Of a DNA stretch of 64,000 nucleotides, positions 51,994 to 61,663 are shown piece after piece. The stretch spans positions 1 through 64,000 of the forward strand of contig SKQO01000016.1 of assembly GCA_007118975.1 (NCBI GenBank). The letters are read 5' to 3'. A program made the translations under genes and the position numbers. The notes below the pieces were generated by a model. That model did not search any database and had not been told where the DNA came from. It worked only from the letters and a program-made list of their open reading frames with translations. This DNA comes from Halobacteriales archaeon (GTDB lineage: Archaea; Halobacteriota; Halobacteria; Halobacteriales; SKNY01). The stretch's first letter is position 1. Each line of letters starts with the position of its first letter.

Positions 51994-52401
51994 TCAATGG
52001 TCGACTGTCCAGGGGGCATCTGGGGTGACGGCGTTGACGCTGAACTCGAGGCCCATCGGCCCACCGACGCGGATGGCCAGCGACATCGGTTTGCAACGGA
52101 ATTCCTCCGGGTGTTTCCCGTTGGGACTCAGGCGGATCCGTTGTTCGAGGAACCCGGCGTCATCCAGCGCGTTCAACTTGCGGTACGTGGTGGACAACGG
52201 TGTGTCAAATTTCCGGGATAAGTCTTCCGCAGTCTGCCAGTCCAGGCTCATCGCACTGAGAAAACACCGTTTGATATCGTCCTCGAGTTGCTGCAACAGT
52301 GCCTGGGAGTTTACCATATCGGCGACATGATCTTCGGGGTCCGCGGAATCGTCATGAGTTTCCCGGGGACGCTCCGTTGGACCAACGCGTGAAGATGCCA
52401 T
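51994..52401 (-). CDS. Winged helix-turn-helix transcriptional regulator
   Basis: A 135-residue acidic protein with a central wHTH: LEDDIKRCFLSAMSLDWQTAEDLSRKFDTPLSTTYRKLNALDDAGFLEQRIRLSPNG, where STTYRKLNALDDAG is the recognition helix and following turn. This type is abundant in haloarchaea and acts as an ArsR/TrmB-like DNA-binding protein. The C-terminal 40 residues form a beta-rich part that might bind a ligand or mediate dimerisation. The start is the ATG at 52401. It is divergent from the SDR at 52686 across an AT-rich gap, so that SDR is its most likely target. Confidence 0.82.
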   Translation of the reverse strand: MASSRVGPTERPRETHDDSADPEDHVADMVNSQALLQQLEDDIKRCFLSAMSLDWQTAEDLSRKFDTPLSTTYRKLNALDDAGFLEQRIRLSPNGKHPEEFRCKPMSLAIRVGGPMGLEFSVNAVTPDAPWTVDH

Positions 52402-52685
52402 GAGCCGTTAGTTCGCTTCGAAAGCACCTGACTTGCTAGCCAAGCTATCGGGGGAGCTTTTTGGCGCGAGTCGGGAATTACTGCGATCGTGTATGTTATT
52501 CACGTATTTTGTGGTTATTTCATCCTAGCATCCCGCTACCTCGACGGTCGTGTTCGGTTATCGTCGTGTGAGCGACGGGCCGGACGGCTGTCGCCGGTCC
52601 GCGATTCGCGGGCCATCGCTCCGCACAGTCCCCGGAAGCTGGGAATGACCGGAACGAGTTACCGACGACCGTCCAATGAGTTGGC

Positions 52686-53414
52686 ATGCTGGAAGATACG
52701 GTTGCCATCATCACGGGAGGAGCTGTGGGTATCGGACGGGCAACGGCAGCCGAATTCGTCGAGCAGGGCGCGGATGTCGTCATTGCCGACATCGACGATG
52801 AGACGGGCCCCCAGGTGGCATCGGAGCTCGGCTGCGAGTTCCGCACCTGCGACGTGTCAGACTACGATACCGTTGAGACGCTCGTCGACGGCGTCGTCGA
52901 AGACCGTGGTCGCCTTGACGTGATCGTGAACAACGCCGGCATCGGGAGCGAGACATCACTCGGTGACATGAGCCTCGAGGAATGGCGGTCGGTTATCTCG
53001 GTCAATCTAGATGGGGTCATGCACGGTTCGAAGGCGGCGCTCCCGCATCTAATCGAGGTCGAGGGCTGCATCGTCAACATCGAATCCATCTACGGGTTGC
53101 GAGGCGGACGGGGTGCCGCGGCCTACTCAGCCTCCAAGGGTGGCGTCGTGAACTTCACCCAGCAGGTGGCCGTGGATTATGCCCCCGAGAACGTCCGCGT
53201 CAACGGAGTATGTCCCGGCTTCGTCCGCACGCCCATGACGCAAGCGCTGCTGGAGCAGGGTCGCTTCTACGAATTCATCAAGCGACGGACCCCGATGGAC
53301 CGCCCGGCGGATCCGGAGGAGATTGCCCCGCTCATCGCGTTCCTCGCTTCCGACGCTGCCTCGTATATCACGGGGGCGAATATCCCAGTAGATGGGGGCT
53401 GGACGGCGTTTTAA
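52686..53414 (+). CDS. SDR family oxidoreductase
   Basis: A 242-residue classical SDR. The cofactor motif is VAIITGGAVGIGRATAAEFVEQGADVVIADID, where the Asp at the end of strand 2 favours NAD. NNAGIGSETSLGDMSLEEW follows, and the catalytic set is Ser in VNIESIYGLRG and Tyr/Lys in AAYSASKGG. It probably oxidises a sugar or polyol; sugar 1-dehydrogenases of haloarchaeal deoxysugar and pentose pathways belong to this group, which makes an L-rhamnose or L-fucose dehydrogenase role possible. It is divergent from the HTH regulator. The start is the ATG at 52686. Confidence 0.87.
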   Translation: MLEDTVAIITGGAVGIGRATAAEFVEQGADVVIADIDDETGPQVASELGCEFRTCDVSDYDTVETLVDGVVEDRGRLDVIVNNAGIGSETSLGDMSLEEWRSVISVNLDGVMHGSKAALPHLIEVEGCIVNIESIYGLRGGRGAAAYSASKGGVVNFTQQVAVDYAPENVRVNGVCPGFVRTPMTQALLEQGRFYEFIKRRTPMDRPADPEEIAPLIAFLASDAASYITGANIPVDGGWTAF

Positions 53415-53580
53415 CACCGGATCGCTGAATCCATCATTCGGCGGCAGAGACAGCCTAAGATACGCAGGATCGTCGGGAGAACAACTGGCGGGCCAGTCCC
53501 GGAAACCCGGTGGCAGAGCGCCTCGATCACTGGTACTGGATGCCGTATCTCCTCATCGTTTTCAATTTGACCACGCCCCG

Positions 53581-53885
53581 TCACCCATGTGTGCCGGAAA
53601 GTCGCACCGTGAGCACCCGTTGTCCATGCACGTCCTCGGGTAGATCGATCGAACGGTGGCGAGCACGATGCGTCCGCGTTCGGCCGCACAGACGACGGTT
53701 TCCCCGGTTACCCGGCCCTAGATGTCGTTTTCCAGGAACCCAGGAAGATCCATCGTGATAAACGCTTCCGCATCGTCGAGCAGGTCAGCACGAGCCGGTT
53801 TGAGTTCCTTCAATCGCCGTCGCCCGATTCGTAGTTTCCCAGCCCGTCCGGCTTCCGAAGATGAGCGACGCAGCCGATCGGACAT
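53581..53885 (-). pseudogene. Hsp20 small heat-shock protein, stop plus frameshift
   Basis: The minus strand from an ATG at 53885 reads MSDRLRRSSSEAGRAG, then RADLLDDAEAFITMDLPGFLENDI, a TAG at 53720-53718, then GRVTGETVVCAAERGR. In Hsp20/alpha-crystallin proteins this block reads LLD..EAFVVTADLPGFEKDDIDVRVTGDTLVISAER. About 40 codons later, in another frame, IDLPEDVHGQRVLTVRLSGTHG and a TGA match the family C-terminus (IDLPEDVD...GVLTVRLP). A nonsense codon, a frameshift and missing internal sequence all occur, so it is dead. The rest of the 830-bp gap (53415-54244) holds no supported gene; a plus-strand string GQYFPDRGKIHVLDKERVNGKRITAEVAW near 53965-54050 is unexplained. Confidence 0.75.
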
Positions 53886-54244
53886 GCGCTCCGTTTCCCT
53901 GAAGGGGGTTGTCTCGTCCTCTCATGGGGGAAGCGTGTGTATGTAGCCGCCACAGGTGCATGTAGCGGGCAGTACTTCCCGGATCGTGGGAAGATCCACG
54001 TGCTGGACAAGGAGCGGGTGAACGGCAAGAGAATAACAGCCGAAGTCGCATGGACGATGTTACTCCTCGTTTGTGAGGTCGTATGCTAGCCGTCTCGGCG
54101 CTCGAACAGCAATCCGCCGTGACGATCATGGACGCGGTTCAACACGGTAACCACTACGTATCAGACACGCCCGGCGGGGGGCCTTCCTTATCAGTCTCCG
54201 GTAACCACTGACCGAGTTTTTGTTATTCGCTCCGATTCGATACT

Positions 54245-54664
54245 ATGTACGACGTCATCCTGGTTGGAACCGACGGGAGCGGCTCGGCGAACCGCGCGGT
54301 GGTACACGCCCTCGAACTCGCTGAGCGGTACGGCGCCGAGTTACACGGGATTTTCGTTGTTAATACCGCACGGTATGCCGAGCCAGCGCTCGGGAGCGTC
54401 GAACTGGTAACGCACGAGATCGAGGAGGCGGGCGGGGGTTTTCTCGATGACATCGAAAAGCGAGCAGAAGATCTCGACGTCGAGTTTTTCCGACGGTGTT
54501 GTCACGGTCGACCACATGTCGAGATCGTCCGGCATGCAGACGAGGTCGACGCCGACGTCATCGTCCTCGGCTACCAAGGGCAGTCACATTCTCAGAGGGA
54601 AACGATCGGAAGCACGGCCGACCGAGTCGTGAGAACCGCCGGTCGTCCAACGCTTATCGTGTGA
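54245..54664 (+). CDS. Universal stress protein (UspA family)
   Basis: A 139-residue Usp-fold protein. It starts MYDVILVGTDGSGSANRAVVHALELAERYGAELH and ends with the ATP-binding pattern G-x2-G-x9-G-S (GYQGQSHSQRETIGSTADRVVRTAGRPTLIV), so it is the ATP-binding class. Haloarchaea carry many paralogs with roles in stress and transport regulation. A tgttattc box lies about 27 nt before the ATG at 54245, fitting a leaderless transcript. It is followed by the PPAT gene on the same strand after 115 bp, but co-transcription is uncertain. Confidence 0.93.
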   Translation: MYDVILVGTDGSGSANRAVVHALELAERYGAELHGIFVVNTARYAEPALGSVELVTHEIEEAGGGFLDDIEKRAEDLDVEFFRRCCHGRPHVEIVRHADEVDADVIVLGYQGQSHSQRETIGSTADRVVRTAGRPTLIV

Positions 54665-54779
54665 TCGTGCCTTTCTCCGCCTCGAGGTCGCTCTTCGTAC
54701 CACTGATCGAGGGGGTGTCCGTTCCTCCCAACCGGATGGGCGGGCAGGACGAACGGACTAGATCATCTCGTGACGTCGG

Positions 54780-55244
54780 ATGAGCCGTGTCGTAGTGGCC
54801 GGTACCTTCGGCCCGATTCACGACGGGCACCGCGCACTGTTCCGCGCAGCACTGTGTCGGGGCAAGGACGGGGTGCTGGTCTGCCTCACGAGCGACGAAT
54901 TTGCGAGAAGCAGCCGAGATCGGGAGGTCCCGAACTACGAGGAACGGCTAGCCGCTGTGCGTCGGGAAATCAGCGAGCAAAACCGGTGGGATCGCCCGGT
55001 CGAGTATCGTGATATCGAGGGACCGTACGACGTCGCCGCGACGGAGCCTGCCCTGGACAAGATCGTGGTTTCTACGGAAACCGAGGACGAGGTCATCGAT
55101 ATCAACGATCGACGTAGCCGTCGTGGTCTTGACGAACTGGACTCGGTCGTCGTGCCGTTGGTGTTGGCGGCAGATGGCGAGCGATTGTCGTCGACGAGAA
55201 TCGTCGCCGGGGAAGTCGACGAATGCGGTACCCTCCAGGTATGA
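54780..55244 (+). CDS. Archaeal phosphopantetheine adenylyltransferase
   Basis: A 154-residue nucleotidyltransferase that would transfer AMP to 4'-phosphopantetheine in CoA synthesis. The H-x-G-H type motif is present as GTFGPIHDGHRALFRAAL, where the usual GTFDP has Gly for Asp. The C-terminal part matches archaeal PPAT: IVVSTETEDEVIDINDRRSRRGLDELDSVVVPLVLAADGERLSSTRIVAGEVDECG, with the ISSTRI ATP-binding motif conserved as LSSTRI. Length is normal. The single D-to-G change is worth noting because that residue is usually conserved. The start is the ATG at 54780. Confidence 0.88.
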   Translation: MSRVVVAGTFGPIHDGHRALFRAALCRGKDGVLVCLTSDEFARSSRDREVPNYEERLAAVRREISEQNRWDRPVEYRDIEGPYDVAATEPALDKIVVSTETEDEVIDINDRRSRRGLDELDSVVVPLVLAADGERLSSTRIVAGEVDECGTLQV

Positions 55245-55720
55245 ACCCGAATTCCTCCGGTGAGCAGGATATTCAGTATCAGCTCCTGGTCGACCAACTG
55301 TCGACCCCTTCCAGCAATCGTTGTGGATGACTGGTTCGCCCACGGGAGTTCGACCCCCAGGGTGCCCCCGCTGGTAGGGGGCCTCATTCCCTCCCAACCT
55401 CCATCGTTCCCTGACAGGATTCGGCGGCCTGAACCCATTGAAGTCCGTTCGGCTGGTCGCTGTCTCGAGTTTTTCTTAGCCGATCGGCGCTTGGATCGCG
55501 TATATCGTCGCGACGTGAGTCCGCGGCTTCCTGCCGTACGAATCAGAATTCGCGGCTGGGGCGATCCATCCGATTCGCTCCTCGTCGTTCCCAGAAGGCA
55601 GTAATTGCAGCTATGATTTTAGGACCGTTCCCGCAAGGGTTGCCAATGCTCATCGAGCGACGAGATATAGCAGAAGGTCACTCGCACTCGCCAGTCGGGC
55701 CACGAGGTGTTCGGTAAACC
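55245..55720. other. Intergenic region, 476 bp
   Basis: Lies between PPAT and the M20 peptidase. Only short basic frames are present. A gatatag near 55670 and gattttagg near 55614 could be promoter elements for the peptidase. No family is recognised. Confidence 0.4.
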
Positions 55721-56965
55721 GTGGATACAGATCCTCGGATCCCGGTTACTGATACGAGCGTCGAACGGGTTGTCGACCGCACCCTCGATCTTATTGGCGT
55801 CAACACGGCCAACCCGCCTGGACACACTGCCGAACTCATCGATCGACTCGAGTCCGAACTCGAGACGCTCGAACTTGCCACCGAACAGATCGTGTCAGAT
55901 CCGGCGAAACCGAACCTGCTCACCAGACTCCCTGGGCAGCGGGACGAGGTGTTGACGTACCTGGGACACGCGGACACGGTCCCCTTCGATGCGGACGAGT
56001 GGCGATACGATCCGCTTGGCGAGCGCCGCGGCGAACGGATCTACGGCCGCGGCGCCACCGATATGAAGGGTCCACTCGCGGCTATGATCGAAGTCATCCA
56101 CGCGTATGCTACCACGGAGCGTCCGCCACCAGTGACACTCGAGCTGATCGTCGTGAGCGACGAGGAGGTCGCTGGGGCGGCCGGGCTTCCCACCGTCCTG
56201 GAAGAAGTTTCGATTGACTCGGCCGGGTGCGTGATCGGTGAGACCACGTGCGAAGGGGGTCGCCATTCCGTTACCGTGGCCGACCGGGGCAGTATCTGGT
56301 TGACCCTCGAGGCACGCGGTGAAGGGGCGCACGGGTCTCGTCCGATGCTCGGGGTCAATGCTATCGATCGACTCTATGCAGCCGTCGAACGGATCCGCGA
56401 GCGTCTCCAGACCTGTCGCCTCGAACCCCCTCGTGCGGTCTGCCCGATCCTCGAGGAATCCGTCTCGTTTTATGCCCCCGTGCTCGGCGAAGACACGGTC
56501 CGAGCCCTGTTCGACGGCCCATCGATCAACCTCGGGCGGTTCGAGGGCGGTGACACCGTCAATTCGGTCCCAGTCCGTGCGGTCGCAGAGCTCGATGTTC
56601 GGTTCTCACCCGGTATCCCGACGCGAACTGCCCTTGCCGAACTCAGATCATGCGTCGGCGAGTGTGTCGGCGTCCAGATCAGAGACGTCAGCTGGTCGGT
56701 CGGCACGTACGAGCCAACCGATTCGCCCCTCGTCGAGGCGGTGGTAACCGTCGCCGAAGCAGTGTCGTCGGATCGAGTCTATCGCCGCAGCGCAACCGGG
56801 GGCGGCGATGCGAAGAACTTGCGGAATGCAGGTGTCCCGACGGTGGAATTCGCGTTTGGGACCGACACCGTACATAGTCCGGACGAGCACACAACGGTCG
56901 ACACACTCGAAGCGAACTTCGAAAGCTATCTCCACCTGCCAGGTGCGTTCGCAGAACGAATGTGA
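55721..56965 (+). CDS. M20 family metallopeptidase (ArgE/DapE-like)
   Basis: A 414-residue di-zinc peptidase/deacylase. Metal and catalytic residues are seen in order: H and D in TYLGHADTVPFD, D in YGRGATDMKGPLAAMIE, the Glu pair in IVVSDEEVAGAAG, and a late His in FGTDTVHSPDEHTTVDTLE. The dimerisation domain is inserted at about residues 190-300 (GEGAHGSRPMLGVNAIDRLY). The family includes acetylornithine deacetylase, succinyl-diaminopimelate desuccinylase and carboxypeptidase G2; which one cannot be decided here. The start is a GTG at 55721, giving MDTDPRIPVTDTSVERVVDRTLDLIGVNTANPPG with normal family spacing. Confidence 0.9.
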   Translation: MDTDPRIPVTDTSVERVVDRTLDLIGVNTANPPGHTAELIDRLESELETLELATEQIVSDPAKPNLLTRLPGQRDEVLTYLGHADTVPFDADEWRYDPLGERRGERIYGRGATDMKGPLAAMIEVIHAYATTERPPPVTLELIVVSDEEVAGAAGLPTVLEEVSIDSAGCVIGETTCEGGRHSVTVADRGSIWLTLEARGEGAHGSRPMLGVNAIDRLYAAVERIRERLQTCRLEPPRAVCPILEESVSFYAPVLGEDTVRALFDGPSINLGRFEGGDTVNSVPVRAVAELDVRFSPGIPTRTALAELRSCVGECVGVQIRDVSWSVGTYEPTDSPLVEAVVTVAEAVSSDRVYRRSATGGGDAKNLRNAGVPTVEFAFGTDTVHSPDEHTTVDTLEANFESYLHLPGAFAERM

Positions 56966-57244
56966 CAGTTTACCGTATATTCCGGCCGTAGACGTGGTAT
57001 CGATCGTCGGCGGCGGACCACTGTCACCCCGATCATCCTTGCAGCGAGGGTTCGGATCACCACTGCTACCAACTTCTAAACCGTGGGTCACGAGTCAATA
57101 CAGGATCCCGTTGCCGGGAGCTGCTCCCGGGCCGTTCCGCCTCCGTTATGCCACTTTAATCGATAACCTGGGGTGGTCGCGTCAGGCTCCGCGACCGGTC
57201 ATACAGAAACAGCGCGGACCCCACGAGTGCACTCGGTGCTTGGC

Positions 57245-58009
57245 TCACTGGAACATCCCCGTGGCCGGCTGACGGTGGTCCTCCATGTGCTCTTGGGTCA
57301 TATGACGGTACTGCTCGGCGATCTGCTGCAGCCGTTGCTGGATCTCCTCGGCCTGTTCGTCGAGGTGCGTCGTATCGATGTCGAAATCCACCAGCGGTTC
57401 CAAAGCCGTTTCGATGACGGCTTTGGCCGCGGATGGATCCGGGAGAAACGGGTGAGAGCGTACGACGAGTAACGCAACCGGTACCTCCGCCTGATAGCAT
57501 TCCCGGACTAATGACCCGGTCACGCCACCGACGAGCCCCGGATCCTGGTGGACGGAAATCCCTGCTGCGACGAGTTCCTCCCTGACCGTTTCGTCGGTAG
57601 CGACGCCGAGGACTTCACCCACCTGCTCGTCTGACTGGGCCGGCGCCCCGGCGAGAAAGATCGCGCGGTGGAAGTCCTCAGCGAGTTCTTCAAGGACACA
57701 GCGTGCAAGGGGCTGGAACGAATCTTGGGGAAGAGCCAGATCGCTCGCAAGGGTGAGGACGCTCGGGTTCGTCCCCGCGTAGACGCGAACAAGATCGTGG
57801 ACTAACCCTTCCTCGAACGTCACGACAGGTGGAAAATCGGATGAGGCGATGTTCCCGTAGAGCTGGAGGTCCAGTTGGGTCGTGATGGTGTCCACGGCGA
57901 TGGCGGCGACGAGGCCATGGCCCGGAAGCCCTTCGATCAGGGTTGGTGCCTCGGGCTGTGCTGTTGAAACCTGTTCGAACTGGGCGGCTGCATCGACGTT
58001 CTCGCTCAT
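57245..58009 (-). CDS. PAC2 family (proteasome-assembly-chaperone-like) protein
   Basis: A 254-residue protein with the PAC2 fold: EAPTLIEGLPGHGLVAAIAVDTITTQLDLQLYGNIASSDFPPVVTFEEGLVHDLVRVYA, followed by conserved Asp/Gly positions around LASDLALPQ and DPGLVGGVTGSL. The C-terminal 35 residues form an acidic coiled-coil-like helix (DEQAEEIQQRLQQIAEQYRHMTQEHMED). Archaeal members are related to eukaryotic proteasome assembly chaperones, but direct function is not established. The start is the ATG at 58009; the longer track frame to 58180 is basic. It is the only gene between two gene-poor gaps. Confidence 0.85.
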   Translation of the reverse strand: MSENVDAAAQFEQVSTAQPEAPTLIEGLPGHGLVAAIAVDTITTQLDLQLYGNIASSDFPPVVTFEEGLVHDLVRVYAGTNPSVLTLASDLALPQDSFQPLARCVLEELAEDFHRAIFLAGAPAQSDEQVGEVLGVATDETVREELVAAGISVHQDPGLVGGVTGSLVRECYQAEVPVALLVVRSHPFLPDPSAAKAVIETALEPLVDFDIDTTHLDEQAEEIQQRLQQIAEQYRHMTQEHMEDHRQPATGMFQ

Positions 58010-58641
58010 CACGCCCAGCTCAGGTACGATACGGGATAGTGGCCGCGGCTGTTTCCGTCGCGTGAGAGAAACGGGACACGCGTGTTTCCCCAACTGACAG
58101 CGACCATACTGTCGAGCAGCGACATATCGCTGCACGTCACCGACGTCACCGGCAGTTCCGGGCGTCGGCCCACGTCTCACCTGTCCCTAGGAATCCATTG
58201 ACCTTCGTAGCGGTGTGACCCTCGAGATCAGCGCCGTGCGTGTCTCGACCGACGACCTCCGGGGCGCCGCCCGACTCCGCGTGGCCCGCACCCGGGAACG
58301 ACTCGACGGCGCGTCTCATCGAGACACGTATCCTGTCGAGTGACGATCGCCCTGGAATCTCCGGTTGATCCCCGCACGCGGCTACCCGCTTCACCACGAT
58401 GTCTTCCAGCCGTGATGACGGTTCGGACAACAGCGACTCCGATCCCCTGGTCTCCTCGCAAAGCTGCGATCGTCAGGTGGTCACCGTTGAGGCAATTGGA
58501 CTGGTGCCGTCTTCTTGGTGCGGGTGGGACGGGCAATCGGGATTGGACGAGTTCGGTGATCGCCCTGGTCGGAGTCGTTCGCGATCGATGACGGCGCCCC
58601 GTCGGGAGTACTCCGATCTCATTCACGGGCGAAGCGTCCGC
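58010..58641. other. Intergenic region, 632 bp
   Basis: Lies between the PAC2 gene start and the small zinc protein end. A minus frame (58146-58430) reads MSEPSSRLEDIVVKRVAACGDQPEIPGRSSLDRIRVSMRRAVESFPGAGHAESG and looks partly protein-like, but has no match I know. It may be a relic. No repeats or RNAs are seen. Confidence 0.35.
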
Positions 58642-58845
58642 TCAGCTGTCGCCGTCCCGCTTTCTCACGGACACGTTACCCGCCACTGCACGCCGTGATG
58701 TCCCTCGCGGTTGCGGACGCTCCATCGTTTTTGCACAGTCGGCGCACTCGTACGAAATCACCGGGATGCCGTCATCCGTTAGGACGACCTCGTATCGGCC
58801 CGGATGCCGCCAACGGTGCCCGTACAGTCGACAACTCCAAACCAT
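58642..58845 (-). CDS. Small zinc-binding protein
   Basis: A 67-residue protein: MVWSCRLYGHRWRHPGRYEVVLTDDGIPVISYECADCAKTMERPQP. The C-x3-GH pair at the N-terminus and C-x2-C in YECADCAKT form a plausible single zinc ribbon, a pattern found in short haloarchaeal and phage proteins resembling DUF1660. The role is unknown; such proteins are often nucleic-acid or protein adaptors. I chose the ATG at 58845, and the upstream frame to 59055 is a shadow of the neighbouring ATPase gene. The P-type ATPase ends 58 bp upstream on the same strand. Confidence 0.65.
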   Translation of the reverse strand: MVWSCRLYGHRWRHPGRYEVVLTDDGIPVISYECADCAKTMERPQPRGTSRRAVAGNVSVRKRDGDS

Positions 58846-58903
58846 GCGAATACTACAACGGGCTCGCATATGACCGTGTCGTCGACCGCCGAACTGGTTG
58901 TTT

Positions 58904-61663
58904 TCAGTACCGGTCGAAGTAACTGTCCTGGATCTTTGCGAACACCGCCATGAGCACAGCAAAGAGGGCCGTGGCAATCCCGATCTGTGCCCAGTGCACG
59001 AGACCGAGTGGTTCCACGTCGAACAGCAACTGGCCAGCCGACGTATAGAGGACAATGAGTTGTAACGAAAGGGCGACGAGGACGGCCGTCACGAGCCATC
59101 GATTCGAGAACAAGCCGAGCCCGTACCGGAACCGAATCGCCTGAATCCGGACGATTTCCATGACGACGAACCCGGTGAACACCATCGTCTGGGCGAGTTC
59201 CCGTCCCGGCTCGTACCCGAGATCCCAGCCACCAACACGTCCGGGGATCAGGTCACCGGTGAAGTTGAGCAGGAACAGCGGAAGGAGACACACCGTCATA
59301 AAGATGGCAATCCCCACCACGGACGTGACAATCCGTTTCGTGATCACTCCTTCTCCAGGGGGACGGGGATCCCGGTCCATCACGTCGTCTGCCGCGGGGT
59401 CGACCCCCATTGACAACGCCGGGATTCCGTCGGTGACGACGTTGATCCACAGAATCTGAATCGGGGTGATGACGAGGCCCAACCCGGCCATTGCCCCGGT
59501 GAAGACCATCGTCACTTCCCCACCGTTTCCCGATAGAAGATAGTTGACGAACTTTCGCACGTTGTCGAAGATCCGCCGTCCCTCGCGAACCGACCGGTGG
59601 ATCGTCGCGAAGTTATCGTCCAGAAGCACCATATCCGAGGCCTGTTCGGTCACGTCAGTTCCCCGGATCCCCATGGCAACGCCGACATCGGCGTTTTTGA
59701 CTGCCGGTGCGTCGTTAACGCCGTCTCCCGTCATGGCGACGGTGTGATCGTTCGCCTGGAGTCGCTGGAGGATGCGGCTCTTGTGTTCGGGCGAGGTCCG
59801 AGCAAAAATCCGTACCTGCTCGACGAGTTCGGCGAGTTCGTCGTCCGACATCTCGTCCAGTTCCGGACCGACGACAACGTCAGTGCCTGTCAATCCGATC
59901 TGATCGGCGACTGCACGGGCCGTGGTCGCGTTGTCTCCGGTAATCATGATGACCTCGATCCCGGCGTCAAGACATCCCGCGATCGCGTCCGGCACCTCGG
60001 GGCGAGGCGGATCGAGCATCCCCTGGAGGCCGAGAAAGATCATCCCCTCTTCGAACGATTCCGGGTCGTGGGCGTCGAGATCGACGTCCGTCTGCCGAGC
60101 AAACCCCATCACCCGCAACGCATCGCTGGCGAACTCCTCGGTCAGTTGCGCAAGCTCGTCTCGGCGTTCGTCGGTTAGCTCCACGACGTCGTCTCCCTGA
60201 AGCTCCCGATCGCACCGATTAAGGACCGTCTCAGGCGCACCTTTCATGTAGGCGATAGTCCCGTCGTCCGGCGAGCGATGAAACGTGGTCATCCGCTTTC
60301 TGGCGGACGTAAACTCCTCTTCGTCGACTCGTGGGTACTCTTCCCGGAGCGACTCGTGCTCCAGCCCCCATTTCCGGGCCGCTACGAAGAGGGCGATCTC
60401 CGTCGGATCGCCGATGTACCGACGTGCTGCCTCCGGGTCGTCTCCCGATCGCCGGCCGACGTCGACATCGTTACACAGCAGCGAGCACCGAAGCAGCTCC
60501 TCGAGTGTACGCTCGTCTGCCGATCCATCGGCGAGCACGAACTCGCCTTCGAGTTCGTATCCGGAACCACTCACGTCATAGCGAGCAGTGGTCGTGGCCA
60601 CCCGCTGTACGGTCATCTCTTCCTCGGTGAGCGTCCCCGTTTTGTCCGTACAGATCACGTCGACCGATCCAAGGGCTTCGACCACCGGTAATCGGCGGAC
60701 CAGCGCGTTCTCCGCGGCCATCCGGCGTGCCCCGAGCGCAAGCGAGAGCGTCACGACCGCCGGCAATCCTTCCGGGACGGCGGAGACGGCGATTCCCACG
60801 GCTGTCAGGAACACTTGCAGAGGCGGCGTATCACCGATGACGAGCTCGGCGAGCACGATAACGACTACGGCGCCGACGACAGCCGCGGCGATCACTTTCC
60901 CCACCCGATCCATCTCGGTTTCGAAAGGTGTCGCGCGCTGCTCGGCCGCCTCGAGGGCCGTCGCGATTCCGCCGATTTCCGTGCCCGAGCCGGTCGCCAC
61001 AACCACCGCGACACCGGATCCCCGCTCGATGATAGTGTCCTTGTACAGCAGGTTCTGGCGCTCGGCGATTGACGTCTCGGCGGGCACTGGATCCGGAGAT
61101 TTCGAAACGGGGATGCTCTCGCCGGTAAGGGCGGACTCGTCGACGGCGAGGTTCGTCTCCTCGACGAGACGAGCATCGGCGGGGACGACATCGCCAGAAT
61201 CCACGAACACGATGTCTCCTGGAACCAGCTGGGTCGTCTCGATCTCCGTCTTCTCGCCGTCGCGTAGTGCGAGCGCGTCTCTCGTCGCCAGCTCCCGGAG
61301 GGCCTGAATCGACTGCTCTGCCCGGTAATCCTGCAGGAATCCGAAAATGGTGATGAACACGACGATGGCGAATATAAGACCGGCGTCGAGCGTGTGCCCG
61401 ACACCTGCCATGACCGCGGCAGCCACCACCAGTATCCAGATCAGTACTGAGCGGTATTGGCGAATGAATATTCGCAGTGGTGAGATGGTTTTCCCTTCCG
61501 CGATCTCGTTCGGTCCGTATCGCGCGAACCGCTCCTCCGCCTCGCTCGTGGAAAGCCCGTACGCGTCGGTTTCCAGTTCTTCGAAAACGTCCTCGATCGG
61601 ATCCGCCTGCCACGATCCCGATCTTTCGGGCCTGGCACTCACCTCGGCGGCCGATTCGGACAT
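58904..61663 (-). CDS. Cation-transporting P-type ATPase (calcium-type)
   Basis: A 919-residue type II P-type ATPase, probably exporting Ca2+ or another cation. Domain order is normal: an N-terminal cation_ATPase_N segment ([32 protein letters not shown]), the actuator motif [12 protein letters not shown], membrane helix 4 with [17 protein letters not shown], the phosphorylation site [17 protein letters not shown], nucleotide-binding KGAPETVL, and hinge [24 protein letters not shown]-terminal six-helix cation domain ends the protein. I chose the ATG at 61663 ([16 protein letters not shown]); the track start at 61885 adds a basic non-conserved part. The intact hinge motif contrasts with the corrupted one in the CopB relic. 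Confidence 0.93.
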   Translation of the reverse strand: MSESAAEVSARPERSGSWQADPIEDVFEELETDAYGLSTSEAEERFARYGPNEIAEGKTISPLRIFIRQYRSVLIWILVVAAAVMAGVGHTLDAGLIFAIVVFITIFGFLQDYRAEQSIQALRELATRDALALRDGEKTEIETTQLVPGDIVFVDSGDVVPADARLVEETNLAVDESALTGESIPVSKSPDPVPAETSIAERQNLLYKDTIIERGSGVAVVVATGSGTEIGGIATALEAAEQRATPFETEMDRVGKVIAAAVVGAVVVIVLAELVIGDTPPLQVFLTAVGIAVSAVPEGLPAVVTLSLALGARRMAAENALVRRLPVVEALGSVDVICTDKTGTLTEEEMTVQRVATTTARYDVSGSGYELEGEFVLADGSADERTLEELLRCSLLCNDVDVGRRSGDDPEAARRYIGDPTEIALFVAARKWGLEHESLREEYPRVDEEEFTSARKRMTTFHRSPDDGTIAYMKGAPETVLNRCDRELQGDDVVELTDERRDELAQLTEEFASDALRVMGFARQTDVDLDAHDPESFEEGMIFLGLQGMLDPPRPEVPDAIAGCLDAGIEVIMITGDNATTARAVADQIGLTGTDVVVGPELDEMSDDELAELVEQVRIFARTSPEHKSRILQRLQANDHTVAMTGDGVNDAPAVKNADVGVAMGIRGTDVTEQASDMVLLDDNFATIHRSVREGRRIFDNVRKFVNYLLSGNGGEVTMVFTGAMAGLGLVITPIQILWINVVTDGIPALSMGVDPAADDVMDRDPRPPGEGVITKRIVTSVVGIAIFMTVCLLPLFLLNFTGDLIPGRVGGWDLGYEPGRELAQTMVFTGFVVMEIVRIQAIRFRYGLGLFSNRWLVTAVLVALSLQLIVLYTSAGQLLFDVEPLGLVHWAQIGIATALFAVLMAVFAKIQDSYFDRY

